A stretch of DNA of 64,000 bases, from positions 62,001 to 126,000 of the forward strand of contig MKJX01000206.1 in NCBI GenBank assembly GCA_001942415.1, in the 5' to 3' direction. Each line of letters begins with the position of its first letter. Positions within the stretch are counted from its first letter, which is position 1. The translations under genes were made by a program, and so were the position numbers. The notes below the pieces were generated by a model. That model saw only the letters and a program-made list of their open reading frames with translations, was not told the DNA's origin and ran no database searches. Source of the DNA: Pseudonocardia sp. CNS-139 (lineage in GTDB: Bacteria > Actinomycetota > Actinomycetes > Mycobacteriales > Pseudonocardiaceae). Below are positions 15,090 to 24,311 of the stretch, piece by piece.

Positions 15090-15487
15090 CCGCGCGGGTC
15101 GGTCCCTCCCCGTCGGCGGACGCCCGGCCCTCGTCGCCCGGCCCGGGCGCTCGCGCAGGTCGGTGTCGGACGTGATCCCCGCTCCGGCGGACGATGTGCG
15201 GCGTCTCGTGCTCGCCACCTCGACAGGCTCCCGTCACCGGCCGTGGGGCCGCGTCGGTGGAAGTCCCTGATGAGCGAGTGGCGCTGGGCCGTGCCCGGGC
15301 GCGCATGGCGGACCGCGCCACCACGCCGCTCGTCGGGCCGGGGGAAGAAGCCGGCTCGCGGGCGCAGCGGTCGCGACGGCTACGCGATCGTCATCGCCGA
15401 CTCCCGGGACCCCGAGACCTTGGCCGGCCTCGTCGCGAGGTCGCCTTTCCCTAGGCGCAGGTTCCCGGCCGTCCACGGCGGACGTCG
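15090..15487. other. Intergenic stretch without a convincing gene
   Basis: About 400 bases between the MerR promoter and the end of the CPBP gene. Short open frames exist on both strands, and one plus-strand frame contains DGYAIVIADSRDPETLAGLV, which looks protein-like, but no family could be assigned and no start with a ribosome site is present. It may be a gene remnant. Confidence 0.3.
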
Positions 15488-16467
15488 TCACGGGGGCCCT
15501 TGCCGTCGGTGGGCGGGAACCTCGCCGGTGTGTCGCCGGCGACGCCGCTCGCAGGTCGCGACGAGCGCGACCATGCCGATGTTGACGGCGACGAGGATCA
15601 GCAGGGACGCGTCGCCGGTGTCGGTGGCCCGGTCGATGGTGGTCGTCCCCCCACCGGACATGACGTTGCTGATCACGCCGAAGAGGACGTTGTTGACGAC
15701 GTGGAACGCGATCGGTGCCTCCATGCCGCCGCTGAGGATCGCCATCAGCCCGGTGCTGACGGCGACGACGACGAAGTAGCCGGCCAGCCAGGGGTCGGTC
15801 GAGCCGTGGACCGCGGCGAACCCCAGAGCGGAGACCACGAGCCCGACGGCCAGGGCCGGCCCGACCGGGCGCACCCAGCTCGCGGCCGCGGGCAGCATGA
15901 CGCTGCGATAGATCAGTTCCTCGCCGGCGGCCTGGATGGGCGTGGTGAGGAGGGTGATCGTCAGGAAGGCGATCGTCATGCCGCTGACCGCGAAGGTCGT
16001 CCAGCCGGTCGAGGCCGGTGCGACGGCGCCCACCGCTCCCGCTCCGGCGCCCACCAGCAGCGCTGCGCCGATCGAGTAGCGGGCCAGGCGTCGCCGGTCG
16101 AACGCCCGCCGCGAGCTGAACAGCGCGCGCCAGGCACCCGGGTCATCCACACCAGCAGCAGGAGCGCGACCAGGCCGGTCGCGCCGGTGGCCAGGTTGAC
16201 GGCCAGGGACTTCAACGGCGTGAGCTCCGGGGACAGCGGGTCGTCGCCGCCCTCGATGATGCCGACGAGCTGGTAGGCCAGCACCTGGAGGACCACGAGG
16301 ACGAGCGGCACCGACACGACGAGGACGAGCGGCTTCCACCAGCTCATCCGCAGGTGAGCGCCGAACGGTCGGGCGGTGTCGAGCGGGGCCGGGCCGGGCT
16401 GCGCCGCGGGGCCCGCGGTCGCCAGGGGCGGCGCCTCGCGTTCGTGACCGGGATCAGGTGAACGCAT
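15488..16467 (-). CDS. CPBP-family intramembrane metalloprotease (frame break)
   Basis: Membrane protein of the CPBP/Abi family, which cleaves substrates within the bilayer. Visible are several hydrophobic helices (PLVLVVSVPLVLVVLQVLAY; LVALLLLVWM; AGAGAVGAV) and the three family motifs: GEELIYR (EExxxR), GFAAVHG, and HVVNN. Start ATG 16467 follows GGAAGGGG. The frame slips near 16135, before the GAWRALFSSRRAF segment, with the family sequence continuing on both sides. It is transcribed from its own promoter at about 16600, which carries the same operator as the MerR gene and the divergent DUF3159 gene. Substrate unknown; family members act in stress responses, bacteriocin immunity or protein maturation. 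Confidence 0.75.
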
Positions 16468-16569
16468 GGAACGGCCCCTTCCGGGCTCGGGTGTCGGGTT
16501 CGGCGGTCGGTACGCCGTTTCTCTCACAGGGTGCGGCGGGCGTCGGGCGTGCGCAGCACCTGCGGCGTC

Positions 16570-16600
16570 AGGGAACACCGTGCCGTCGCGGCAGGGTCAA
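16570..16600 (-). promoter_or_regulatory. MerR-type promoter/operator, copy 2 (CPBP gene)
   Basis: Minus strand: -35 TTGACC (16600-16595), palindrome TGCCGCGACGGCA (16593-16581), then TTCCCT as -10 after a 19-base spacer. It lies about 105 bases upstream of the CPBP start and back to back with copy 3. Confidence 0.6.
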
Positions 16601-16625
16601 CCCACGTGGTGGGGACCGCAGCGGC

Positions 16626-16656
16626 TTGAGTGTGCCGCGACGGCACGGCCTTTCCT
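16626..16656 (+). promoter_or_regulatory. MerR-type promoter/operator, copy 3 (DUF3159 gene)
   Basis: Plus strand: -35 TTGAGT (16626-16631), palindrome TGCCGCGACGGCA (16633-16645), -10 TTTCCT (16651-16656); spacer 19 bases. It faces away from copy 2. Confidence 0.6.
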
Positions 16657-16689
16657 GGGGGGCGCACACCACGCGACCCAGGAGGACAC

Positions 16690-17358
16690 ATGACCGCGAC
16701 CGAGCCCCACCGCGACCCGGCCGGGGAGGAGCCGGACGGCCCGGCATCCGCCCCCGGACCGCAGCCGACGCTGCTCGAACAGATGGGCGGCCCCATGGGG
16801 TTCGTCTACTCCGCCGTCCCCGTCGTCGTGTTCGTGGCGGCGAACGCGTTCCTGTCCCTGACCTCGACGATCATCGTGTCGGCGGCCGTCGGGCTGGCCA
16901 TCACCGGCTACCGGCTCCTGCGCGGGGAGCGGTTCAGCCTGGCGGCCGGCGGGCTGCTCGGGCTCGCCCTCGCCGTCGGCATCGTCGCCCTGACCGGGTC
17001 GGCGCGGGACTTCTTCGTCGTCGGCATCTGGATGTACCTGGCGGCGTTCGTCGTCGCGCTCGGCTCGGTGCTGGCCCGCCGGCCGCTCAGCGGCGTCGTG
17101 TGGAACCTCGTGCACGGCAACACCCACGACTGGCTGGCCGACCGCCGCGTGGTGCGCGCCCACGACGTCGCCACCCTCGCCACGGCGGCGGTGTCCGGTG
17201 CCCGGTTCGGCGTGCAGCAGTGGCTCTACGTGAGCGAGGAGACCGGCTGGCTGGGCATCGCCCGCATCGCCATGGGCTGGCCGCTGACCATCCTGGCCGC
17301 GCTGGTCGTCGTCTGGGCGTGGCGGCGCAGCAGCAAGCTGCTGCTGCCGTCGGCCTGA
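16690..17358 (+). CDS. DUF3159-family membrane protein
   Basis: An intact 222-residue membrane protein. A short polar N-terminus is followed by LLEQMGGPMGFVYSAVPVVV, the usual opening of the DUF3159 family, then helices at AAVGLAITGYRLL, LLGLALAVGIVAL, FFVVGIWMYLAAFVVALGSV and a last one at WPLTILAALVVVWAW, ending in a basic tail. Start ATG 16690 is set by AGGAGG seven bases upstream. Its promoter carries the MerR-type operator shared with the CPBP protease, so the two membrane proteins and the regulator probably form one regulon. Biochemical function is unknown. Confidence 0.75.
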   Translation: MTATEPHRDPAGEEPDGPASAPGPQPTLLEQMGGPMGFVYSAVPVVVFVAANAFLSLTSTIIVSAAVGLAITGYRLLRGERFSLAAGGLLGLALAVGIVALTGSARDFFVVGIWMYLAAFVVALGSVLARRPLSGVVWNLVHGNTHDWLADRRVVRAHDVATLATAAVSGARFGVQQWLYVSEETGWLGIARIAMGWPLTILAALVVVWAWRRSSKLLLPSA

Positions 17359-17419
17359 GGCGGTGCGGTGCCGTGACCCTCTCCGGCAGGCGGGCGGTGG
17401 CGGTCCGGGGTTCCCGCGT

Positions 17420-17745
17420 GTGGTCGAGCACGCCTCGGGTGTCACGGAGATCCCGTCGCTGCCGGAACGGGTGGTGAGCGCGACCGACGACAACGACCTC
17501 GGCGCCGTGCTCGCGTTCGGGTTCTCGACGCCGTGGGCCGGCGGTGCGGCGGGCTCGACCCGGCTGCCGGGCGAGCTCGACGAGCTCCGGTCCCTCGCGC
17601 CGACCGTCACCGTGGCCGTGCGCGACGGCGACCGGCGCACCGGCACCACGGTCGTCGGCCGGGCGACCGGCCGGAAGGCGCAGGCGGCCGCGGCGATCGA
17701 CCGGGCCGAGGTCGGGCCGCCCGACACCCTGCGCGAACGCCTCGG
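17420..17745 (+). pseudogene. Remnant of a siderophore/iron ABC substrate-binding protein (FecB/FepB-like)
   Basis: The reading frame contains VEHASGVTEIPSLPERVVSA then DNDLGAVLAFGF, which matches the first strands of iron-siderophore binding proteins (typical form: HxxGxTxIPxxPxRVV followed by xDxLLALG). Further on are ELDELRSLAPTV and RKAQAAAAIDRAEV, resembling later helices of the same fold. The signal peptide, lipobox and most of the two lobes are missing, so it cannot work as a receptor. It is a decayed uptake gene located between the metallophore locus and the ABC exporter. The assignment is by eye and needs a profile search. Confidence 0.45.
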
Positions 17746-17813
17746 GCTGCCGGTCAGCCAGGCCGTCGGCCGCGCCCGCCGGACACCGGACGCCGCACCA
17801 CGCGAGCGGCTGA

Positions 17814-17901
17814 GCGCGACTCGCGCACCCTTTTCCGGCGACTCGCGGGTGCGGGCTGCGCCCTTCCCGCGAGTCGCCGGATTCGTGTGCGCGAGTCGCG
17901 C
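17814..17901. repeat. Nested perfect inverted repeat (double stem)
   Basis: Outer arms GCGCGACTCGCGCAC (17814-17828) and its exact complement (17887-17901); inner arms CCGGCGACTCGCGGG (17835-17849) and its exact complement (17866-17880). Both stems are 15 bp and perfect, with a 16-base central loop. All four arms share the core GCGACTCGCG. It lies at the 3' side of the convergent TetR gene and could be a bidirectional terminator or a repeated palindromic element. Confidence 0.8.
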
Positions 17902-17903
17902 GG

Positions 17904-18602
17904 CTACAGGTCGTCGAGGCCCAGTGCCCGGTGGAACAGCTCGCGCACGGCCCGGGTGAGGCGGTCGAGGTCGAGGGCCTCGTCGCGGTGCCAGATCCGG
18001 TCGAACGCCCGGTGCAGGGCGCTGCACAGCAGCATCGCGGTCAGCGTGGCGTCGGAGGTGCGGAACTCGCCCGCCGCGATGCCGTCGCCGATGAGTCCGG
18101 CGAGGCTGTCGACGAGGTCGCGGGCGGGCGGCGGGCCCGCTCTCCCGCGCGGAGTGGTCCGCGAGCACCGGATGGTGGAACAGCACGTCGTGCATCGCCT
18201 GGTCGGCGGGGAAGTCGGCCAGCGCCGCGGACACCCAGCCGTCCAGCCGGGCCGGCCACGGCGCCCCGTCCGCGGCGGCGCTCGCGACGCGCCGTCGATG
18301 CGGTCGACGAGCGCCGTCTCGAAGTCGACCTGCAGTGCCGCGAGCAGCCGTTCCTTCGAGTCGAAGTGCAGGTAGAACGTGCCCTTCGCGACGCCGGCCC
18401 GCTCGGTGATCTGGTCGAGCGTCGCCGCCGCGACACCCCTGTCCAGGAACACCTCCAGCCCGGCGTCCATGAGCTCTCGCCGGCGTTCGGCGGCCGGTTT
18501 CGTCCGCCGCCGTCCGCTGCGGCCCGCAGGCTCGTCCCGGGGCTGCGTGGTGGTGGTGGGGTCCGTTCGGGGCACGGGTCGAGCGTAACGCCGACCCGAC
18601 AT
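17904..18602 (-). CDS. TetR-family regulator of the adjacent ABC exporter (compensated frame breaks)
   Basis: The N-terminal helix-turn-helix is typical: RRRELMDAGLEVFLDRG, then ATLDQITERAGVAKGTFYLH and FDSKERLLAAL. The C-terminal part (DLVDSLAGLIGDGIAAGEF and HRAFDRIWHRDEALDLDRLT) forms the ligand domain. Between ~18297 and ~18140 the frame is shifted and then restored, so about 50 residues are wrong in the open frame; another frame supplies the natural stretch (ARLDGWVSAALADFPADQ). It is divergent from the ABC exporter and a TGACTG/CAGTCA operator fills the 55-base gap, so it most likely represses both. Confidence 0.8.
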   Translation of the reverse strand: MSGRRYARPVPRTDPTTTTQPRDEPAGRSGRRRTKPAAERRRELMDAGLEVFLDRGVAAATLDQITERAGVAKGTFYLHFDSKERLLAALQVDFETALVDRIDGASRAPPRTGRRGRPGWTAGCPRRWPTSPPTRRCTTCCSTIRCSRTTPRGRAGPPPARDLVDSLAGLIGDGIAAGEFRTSDATLTAMLLCSALHRAFDRIWHRDEALDLDRLTRAVRELFHRALGLDDL

Positions 18603-18657
18603 GACTGACCAACAGTCACTCTTGATTTGACTGACTGTCAGTCATATGGTCGCGGAC
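18603..18657. promoter_or_regulatory. Divergent promoter with TetR operator
   Basis: The region holds repeated TGACTG/CAGTCA half-sites, including the near-perfect dyad TGACTGACTGTCAGTCA (18628-18644) and a second half pair at 18602-18618. For the plus strand, TTGATT (18622-18627) and TATGGT (18645-18650) are spaced 17 bases, so the dyad fills the spacer. The predicted transcript start falls at about ATG 18658, suggesting a leaderless mRNA. Confidence 0.6.
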
Positions 18658-20480
18658 ATGCGAACATCAGTTGTCGGCCGCACCGCGAGGATCCGGCGCA
18701 GCCCGGTGCTCGCGGTCGCGACCGGGGTGCGGCGGTGGATCGTGCTCGGGACCGCGCTGCGGCTGGGCGTGCTGGCGTGTCACCTGGCGCAGGGCTTCCT
18801 CATGGCGGCCGTGCTCGCCGGTCTGCTCGCCGGCCGCGGCGTGCCCGAGCAGCTCGGCACGCTGGCGTGGCTGGCCGGTGTGGTGGCCGTCCGGGCGCTG
18901 CTGCTGTGGGTGAGCGGCGTCGTGGCGCAGGCGACCGGGGCCCGCACCACCGAGGTGCTGCGGGCACGGGCGTTCGCCCAGCTGGGCCGGCTGGGGCCGG
19001 CGTACACGGCGGGGGCGCGCACCGGCGAGCTGCGCGAGGCCCTGGTGGACGGGGTCGAGTCGCTGGAGGGCTACTACGGCTCGTACCTGCCGGCGCTGGC
19101 CGCCGGGCTCGTCGCGCCGGTGGCGGTGGTGGCGCTGCTCGCCGCCCAGGACGGCCGGCTCGCGCTGCTGGTCGCGGTGTTCGCGCTGGCCGCGCTGGTG
19201 CTGCCGCCGCTGTGGAGCAGGCCGCTGAAGGCCCGGGCGGGGGAGCGGATGACGGCGTACCTCGGGCTGGGTGCGGAGTTCCTCGACACGCTGCAGGGGA
19301 TGGTGACGCTCAAGACGTTCGGCGCCACCGGCCGGCGCCGCGACGAGCTGGCGCGCACCTCGGACCGGCTGATCCGGCGGTGGAACCGGGAGATGGCCGT
19401 CGCGCTGGTGCCGGGCGCCGTCTACGCGCTCGCGATCACCGGCGGGCTGGCCGCCGCGGCGGTGGTGGCCGGGTTCCAGGTCGCCGCGGGCGGCTGTCGG
19501 TCGCCACGATGTTCCTGGCGCTGTTCCTCACCCGGGAGGCGCTGCGCCCGTTCGGCGTGCTGGCGGGTGCCTTCCACGCCAGCTACGCGGCCGCCGACGC
19601 GGCAGGACGCATCCAGGCACTGCTGAACGCGGAGCCGCCGGCACCCCCGAGGCCGCACGCCCGGCCCGTCCCCGGCCTGTCCCCGGCCGTCACCTTCGAC
19701 GCGGTCGGGTTCGGCTACCGGACCGACGGGGCCGATCGGCCGGGACGGCGGGAGGTGCTGCGGGACGTCACGTTCGAGGTGCCGGCGGGCTCGACGGTCG
19801 CGGTCGTCGGCCCGTCCGGGGCCGGCAAGACCACGCTGGTCGCGCTGCTGCTGCGGTTCGTCGACCCGCAGGCCGGAACCGTCCGCATCGGCGGGCGGGA
19901 CGTGGCCGACCTCCCGGTCGAGCAGCTGCGGTCGATGATCGCCCTGGTCGCGCAGGACACCTACCTCTTCGGCGGCACCGTGCGGGACAACCTCCTGCTG
20001 GCCCGGCCGGACGCCACCGCCGCGCAGATCGAGTCGGCCGCCCGCGTCGCCGGGCTGCACGAGACCGTGCTCGCGCTGCCCGACGGTGACGGCACCGTGC
20101 TCGGCGAACGCGGCACCGGCCTGTCCGGCGGGCAGCGCCAGCGGCTGGCGATCGCCCGCGCGGTGCTGGCCGACGCCCCGATCCTCGTGCTCGACGAGGC
20201 CACGGCCAGCGTCGACGCGGCCACCGAGGCCGGCATCCAGGCCGCGCTGGACCGCGTCACGGCCGGCCGGACCACGCTCGTCATCGCCCACCGGCTCTCC
20301 ACCGTGCGCCACGCCGACCGGATCGTCGTCCTCGACGGCGGCCGGGTCGTCGAGACCGGCGACCACGACACGCTGCTCGCCGCCGGCGGCACCTACGCCC
20401 GGCTGGTCGCCGCCCAGACCGACTCCGCCCCCTCCGACGACGCCGCCGGACCCGGCCTCACGATGGAGACGACCCGATGA
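18658..20480 (+). CDS. ABC exporter half-transporter, CydD-like, first subunit (frame break)
   Basis: Six-helix membrane domain plus ATPase in one chain. The membrane part runs from RRWIVLGTALRLGVLACHLA to about residue 300; the ATPase has Walker A GPSGAGKTT, Q-loop VAQDTYLFGG, signature [14 protein letters not shown], Walker B ILVLDEATA and the H-loop VIAHRLST. The frame slips near 19495 inside a transmembrane helix. Start is placed at ATG 18658 because the promoter would begin transcription there; an in-frame ATG at 18646 is possible. The stop overlaps the second subunit (ATGA), so the two form a heterodimer. CydDC exports thiols, but no cytochrome bd genes are nearby; metallophore export, as for the ABC pair beside coelibactin, is an alternative. 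Confidence 0.82.
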
Positions 20481-22258
20481 GCACGACAGCTCTTGCCTCG
20501 ACCGACCGGGACGCCGCCCGCGCCGCGCGCGCCCGCCGCCCGTACGGCCCGCTGCTGGCGGTCGTGCGCCGGGTGCGCGCCGGGCGGCCCGCCCTGCTCG
20601 CCGCGCTCGTCGCGCCGTCGCCGAGCAGGGGTTCGCGATCGTCGCCGCCGCGGCCGGCGGCTGGCTGGTCGCCGCGGCCGCCACCGGCACGCCGGCCGAC
20701 GGGCTGGTCCCGGCCGCGGCCGTGATCGTCCTCGCGGTGCTCGGCTCCGCGGTGGGGAACTGGGCGCTCGCCCAGTTCGGGCACGCGTTCGCCTTCCGCA
20801 CCCAGGCCGAGCTGCGCCTGCAGGTCTTCGACGGGCTCGCGCGCAGCGCCCCGCGCACGGTCGCGGGGCGCCGCACCGGCGATCTCGCGGCCGTCGCGAT
20901 GGGCGACGTCGAGACGCTCGAAGGTTTCTTCGCGCACCTCGGCGTCGGGTCGGTCGTCGCGGTGGTCACCGGCATCGGCAGCACGGTCGCGCTGGCCGTG
21001 ATCCACCCGGTCCTCGCGGTCGTCGGGGCCGTCGGGATGCTGGCCGTGGCCGTCGGGCCGCTGCACGCCGCCCGCCGCGGCAGGCAACGCGGCGCCGCGC
21101 TGCGCGCCGAGCTCGGCACGGTCAACGCCGACGTCGTCGACGGCGTGCAGGGCCTGCGCGAGCTGCTCGTCTTCGGCCGCCTCGACAGCTGGTACGGCCG
21201 GATCGCGCGCGGGACGCGCGGGCTGCTCCGGCACCGGTTGGCCCACGCCCGCGCCACCGGGGCGCAGGACGCCCTCACCGACGGGCTCGTCGCCGCGACC
21301 ACCGTCGCCATGCTCGTCGCCGTGATCACGCTCGTGGCCCGCGGCGAGCTCCACCTCACCGGCGGCGCCACCGCGATCACGCTGGTGATCGCCGCGCTCG
21401 GCCCCGTCACCGCCGCGGCCGGGATGGCCGGCGCGCTCGCCCCGCTGCGCGCGAGCGCCGAGCGGGTGCTGGAGGTCCTCGACCAACCGCCGGCCGTCCC
21501 CGACACGGGCCGCGTGCGGCTGCACACCGACCGGGCCCGCGTCCGGTTCGACGCGGTGACCTTCGCCTACCCCGGCCGGAGCCCGCGCTCACCGACGTCG
21601 ACCTCGACATCCCCGCCGGACACACGGTCGCCCTCGTCGGCCACTCCGCGCCGGCAAGTCCACGTGCGCCAACCTGCTCCTGCGCTTCTGGGACCCCGAC
21701 GCCGGGCGGATCACCGTCGACGGCCACGACCTGCGCGAGCTCCCGCTCGACGAGCTGCACAAGGTGGTGACCGTCGTCGCCCAGGACGTCCACCTGTTCG
21801 CCGGCACCGTCGCCGACAACCTGCGGCTGGCCCGCCCGGACGCCACCGACGCGCAGATCGAGGCGGCCGCCCGCGCCGCCCGCGCCCACGACTTCGTCAC
21901 GGCGCTGCCCCGCGGCTACGACACCCCGATCGGAGAGCGCGGCGCGCTGCTGTCCGGCGGGCAGCGCCAGCGCCTCACGATCGCCCGCGCGCTGCTCGCC
22001 GACACCCCCGTGCTGGTTCTCGACGAGGCCGCCTCCCACCTCGACACCGAGAACGAGCGGCTCGTCCAGCAGGCCCTCGACGCCGCCCGCCGCGACCGCA
22101 CGACCCTGGTCATCGCGCACCGGCTCTCCACCGTCCGCGCCGCCGACCGGATCGTCGTGCTCGACGGCGGCCGCGTCGTCGAGTCCGGCACCCACGACGA
22201 GCTGCTCGTGAGGGGCGGGCGCTACGCCGGCCTGGTGAGCCACCAGACCGGTCCATGA
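20477..22258 (+). CDS. ABC exporter half-transporter, CydC-like, second subunit (frame breaks)
   Basis: Partner of the preceding subunit, with ATGA overlap. The membrane domain includes [34 protein letters not shown] and [11 protein letters not shown]. The ATPase has a broken Walker A region (VALVGHS then [12 protein letters not shown] in another frame), Q-loop [12 protein letters not shown], signature [14 protein letters not shown], Walker [10 protein letters not shown] and IAHRLSTV. Frame breaks occur near 20620, 21590 and 21655; the last lies within Walker A itself and removes the GxGKS sequence as written, so if real it would abolish ATP binding. Given the intact motifs on either side, error in the sequence is more likely. 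Regulated with its partner by the divergent TetR gene. Confidence 0.8.
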
Positions 22259-22368
22259 CGGCGTGCGCTGCGGGCGGGGGCCTCTCCCGGGCCCCCGCCG
22301 CAGTGCACATACTGGGTCCTCCACCGCCACGGCCGGCCCCGGCCGACGGACGTTCGAGGACCGCCATC

Positions 22369-23468
22369 GTGACAACATCCGAGCAGGTCGTCGCCCTGAT
22401 CGTGCAGCACGTCCCGCAGCCGATCTGGGTGGTCAACGCCGCCGGGCTCGTCACCTTCGCCAACCCGGCCGCGGTCGCCGCCCTGGGTTACCCGGACGAG
22501 GCGGAGCTGCTCGGCAGGCGGAGCCACACCACCGTCCACTACTGCCGCCCGGACCGTCCTTCCGGTGAGGAGGTCTGCGCGCTCCTCGCACCGCGCGGAC
22601 GGGAGTGGCCGCGCACGGCGAGGACGAGTCGTTCGTCCGGCGCGACGGCTCGCGGTTCCCCATCGCGTGGTGGTCGTCCCCGATCGACCTGCCGTCCGGC
22701 CGGGGCGTGGTGATCGCCTTCACCGACGTGACCGAGCGCCGGCGGGCCGAGCGGGCCGCCCGCGACCGGGACGTGGCGACGATCCGCGCGGCCGAGGCCA
22801 AGGCGGCGCAGCGCCGGATCATGGAGCAGACCACGCAGATCCGCCGCCAGATCGCGCGCGACCTGCACGACGGTGCGCAGCAGCGGCTCGTCGCGCTGAT
22901 GGTGAGCCTGGAGTTCGCCCGCACGGAGTCGGGCCCGGCCGGCTCGGAGCTGCGCGCGCTGCTGGACAGCGCCGTCGCCGAGACGCAGGGCGCGATCGAC
23001 GACCTGCGCGAGCTCGCGGCGGGCCTGCACCCGCCGACCCTGCAGCGCTACGGGCTGACGGCCGCGCTGCAGGGGCTCGCCGACCGGATGCCGCTGCCCA
23101 GCCGGATCGAGAGCGGCCTCACCCGACGGCTCTCGGCCTCGGTCGAGGCGAGCGCGTACTTCGCGGTCGCGGAGGCGATGACGAACGCGGTGAAGCACGC
23201 GCAGGCGAGCTGCGTGACGATCTCGGTCGGGCAGGCGGGCGACGCGCTGGACGTCACGGTCGCCGACGACGGGATCGGCGGGGCCCGCATCGGCGCCGGA
23301 TCCGGGCTGGTGGGCCTCGTCGACCGGATCGGGGCGCACGACGGGACGGTCGGGGTGGAGTCGCCGCCCGGCGGCGGCACCACCGTGCGCATCCACATCC
23401 CGCTCGACCCGCAGGACCGCGTGGCGCAGCCGGTGGTGCCGGGCGGTCAGGTCCTCCGCGAGCCGTAG
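22369..23468 (+). CDS. Histidine kinase, PAS plus HisKA_3 (frame break)
   Basis: Sensor kinase of the NarX/DesK type. A PAS domain occupies roughly residues 1-120 (VPQPIWVVNAAGLVTFANPA; FRRDGSRFPIAWWSSPID style continuation; VVIAFTDVTERRRAE). The dimerisation helix carries the phospho-acceptor in RQIARDLHDGAQQRLVAL, and the ATPase domain has EAMTNAVKHAQA and VADDGIGGARIG. No transmembrane segment is seen, so it senses in the cytoplasm. Start GTG 22369 follows GAGGA. The frame slips near 22610 inside the PAS domain. It converges on the response regulator at 23447-24134 with a 22-base overlap of the 3' ends; they are presumably a cognate pair. Confidence 0.85.
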
Positions 23469-24134
23469 GGCGTGCGCTGGTCGCGCAGGTAGGTGAGCAC
23501 GGCCAGCACGCGGCGGTGCTGGGTGCCGTCGGCGTGCTGCAGCCCGAGCTTGGCGAAGATGCCGGTGACGTGCCGCTCGACGGCCGGGACGGTGACGAAC
23601 AGCCGCTCGGCGATCCCCGAGTTGGTGTGCCCCTCGGCCATCAACGTGAGCACGTCGTGCTCGCGCGGCGTGAGCTGGGCGACCGGCCCGCGGGCCCGGT
23701 GCCGGTTCACGAGCTGGGCGATCACGGCGGGGTCCAGCGCCGACCCGCCCGCGGCCACCCGGTGCAGCGCGTCGAGAAGGGCCTCGGCGTTGGCGACCTT
23801 CTCCTTCAGCAGGTAGCCCACGCCGTCGGGGTGCGTGCCGACCAGCTCCAGCGCGTAGTCCGCGTCGAGGAACTGGGACACCACGATGATCCCGACGGAC
23901 GGCTGTGCGGCCCGCAGCTCCAGGGCGGCGCGCAGGCCGTCGTCCTCGTTGTCGGGCGGCATCTGGATGTCGACGACCACGACGTCGGGCGCCAGGTCGA
24001 GCGCGGCGCGCAGCAGGTCGCGTGCGTCGCCCACGGCGGCCACCACCTCGACCCCGCCGCGCTCCAGGATGCGGACGATGCCCTCGCGGACCAGCGCGTG
24101 GTCCTCGCCGACGACGACCCGCAGTGCGGCCACC
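23447..24134 (-). CDS. NarL/LuxR-family response regulator
   Basis: Intact regulator of about 228 residues. The receiver starts at ALRVVVGEDHALVREGIVRI, with the phosphorylation site in PDVVVVDIQMPP and the Lys in GYLLKEKV. The output domain is a LuxR helix-turn-helix (LTPREHDVLTLMAEGHTN, then TVPAVERHVTGIFAKLGLQ). GTG 24134 is the natural start; the frame is open further upstream but without receiver-like sequence. Its 3' end overlaps that of the histidine kinase on the other strand by 22 bases. Upstream, 24135-24311 is the divergent promoter region with the esterase gene, a plausible target. Confidence 0.88.
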
Positions 24135-24311
24135 GGCCCAGGATACGGACGGGGGTGGGTCGTGTCCGTGGGGTTGTCCCCACGTCCGCCGTCGGGGCCG
24201 CCTCGCCGCGGTCGTGGTGTCCGCGCAATGGGCCCGGCGGGCGCGGGGGCGCACCCTGGTCCGGCGGACCTGGGTCCGGCGCAACCGTGAACCGGAAGGA
24301 GCGCACATCCC

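Noticed and set aside
15194-15460. Possible small gene between the MerR promoter and the CPBP gene
   Set aside because: No ribosome site, no recognisable family and competing frames on both strands of similar length.
16602-16609. CCACGTGG palindrome between the two MerR-type promoters
   Set aside because: An eight-base palindrome is expected by chance at this GC content and it has no second copy nearby.
18646-22258. Calling the ABC pair cydD and cydC
   Set aside because: The subunits have CydDC-like layout, but no cytochrome bd genes are nearby and the TetR-controlled setting beside a metallophore locus allows another substrate.
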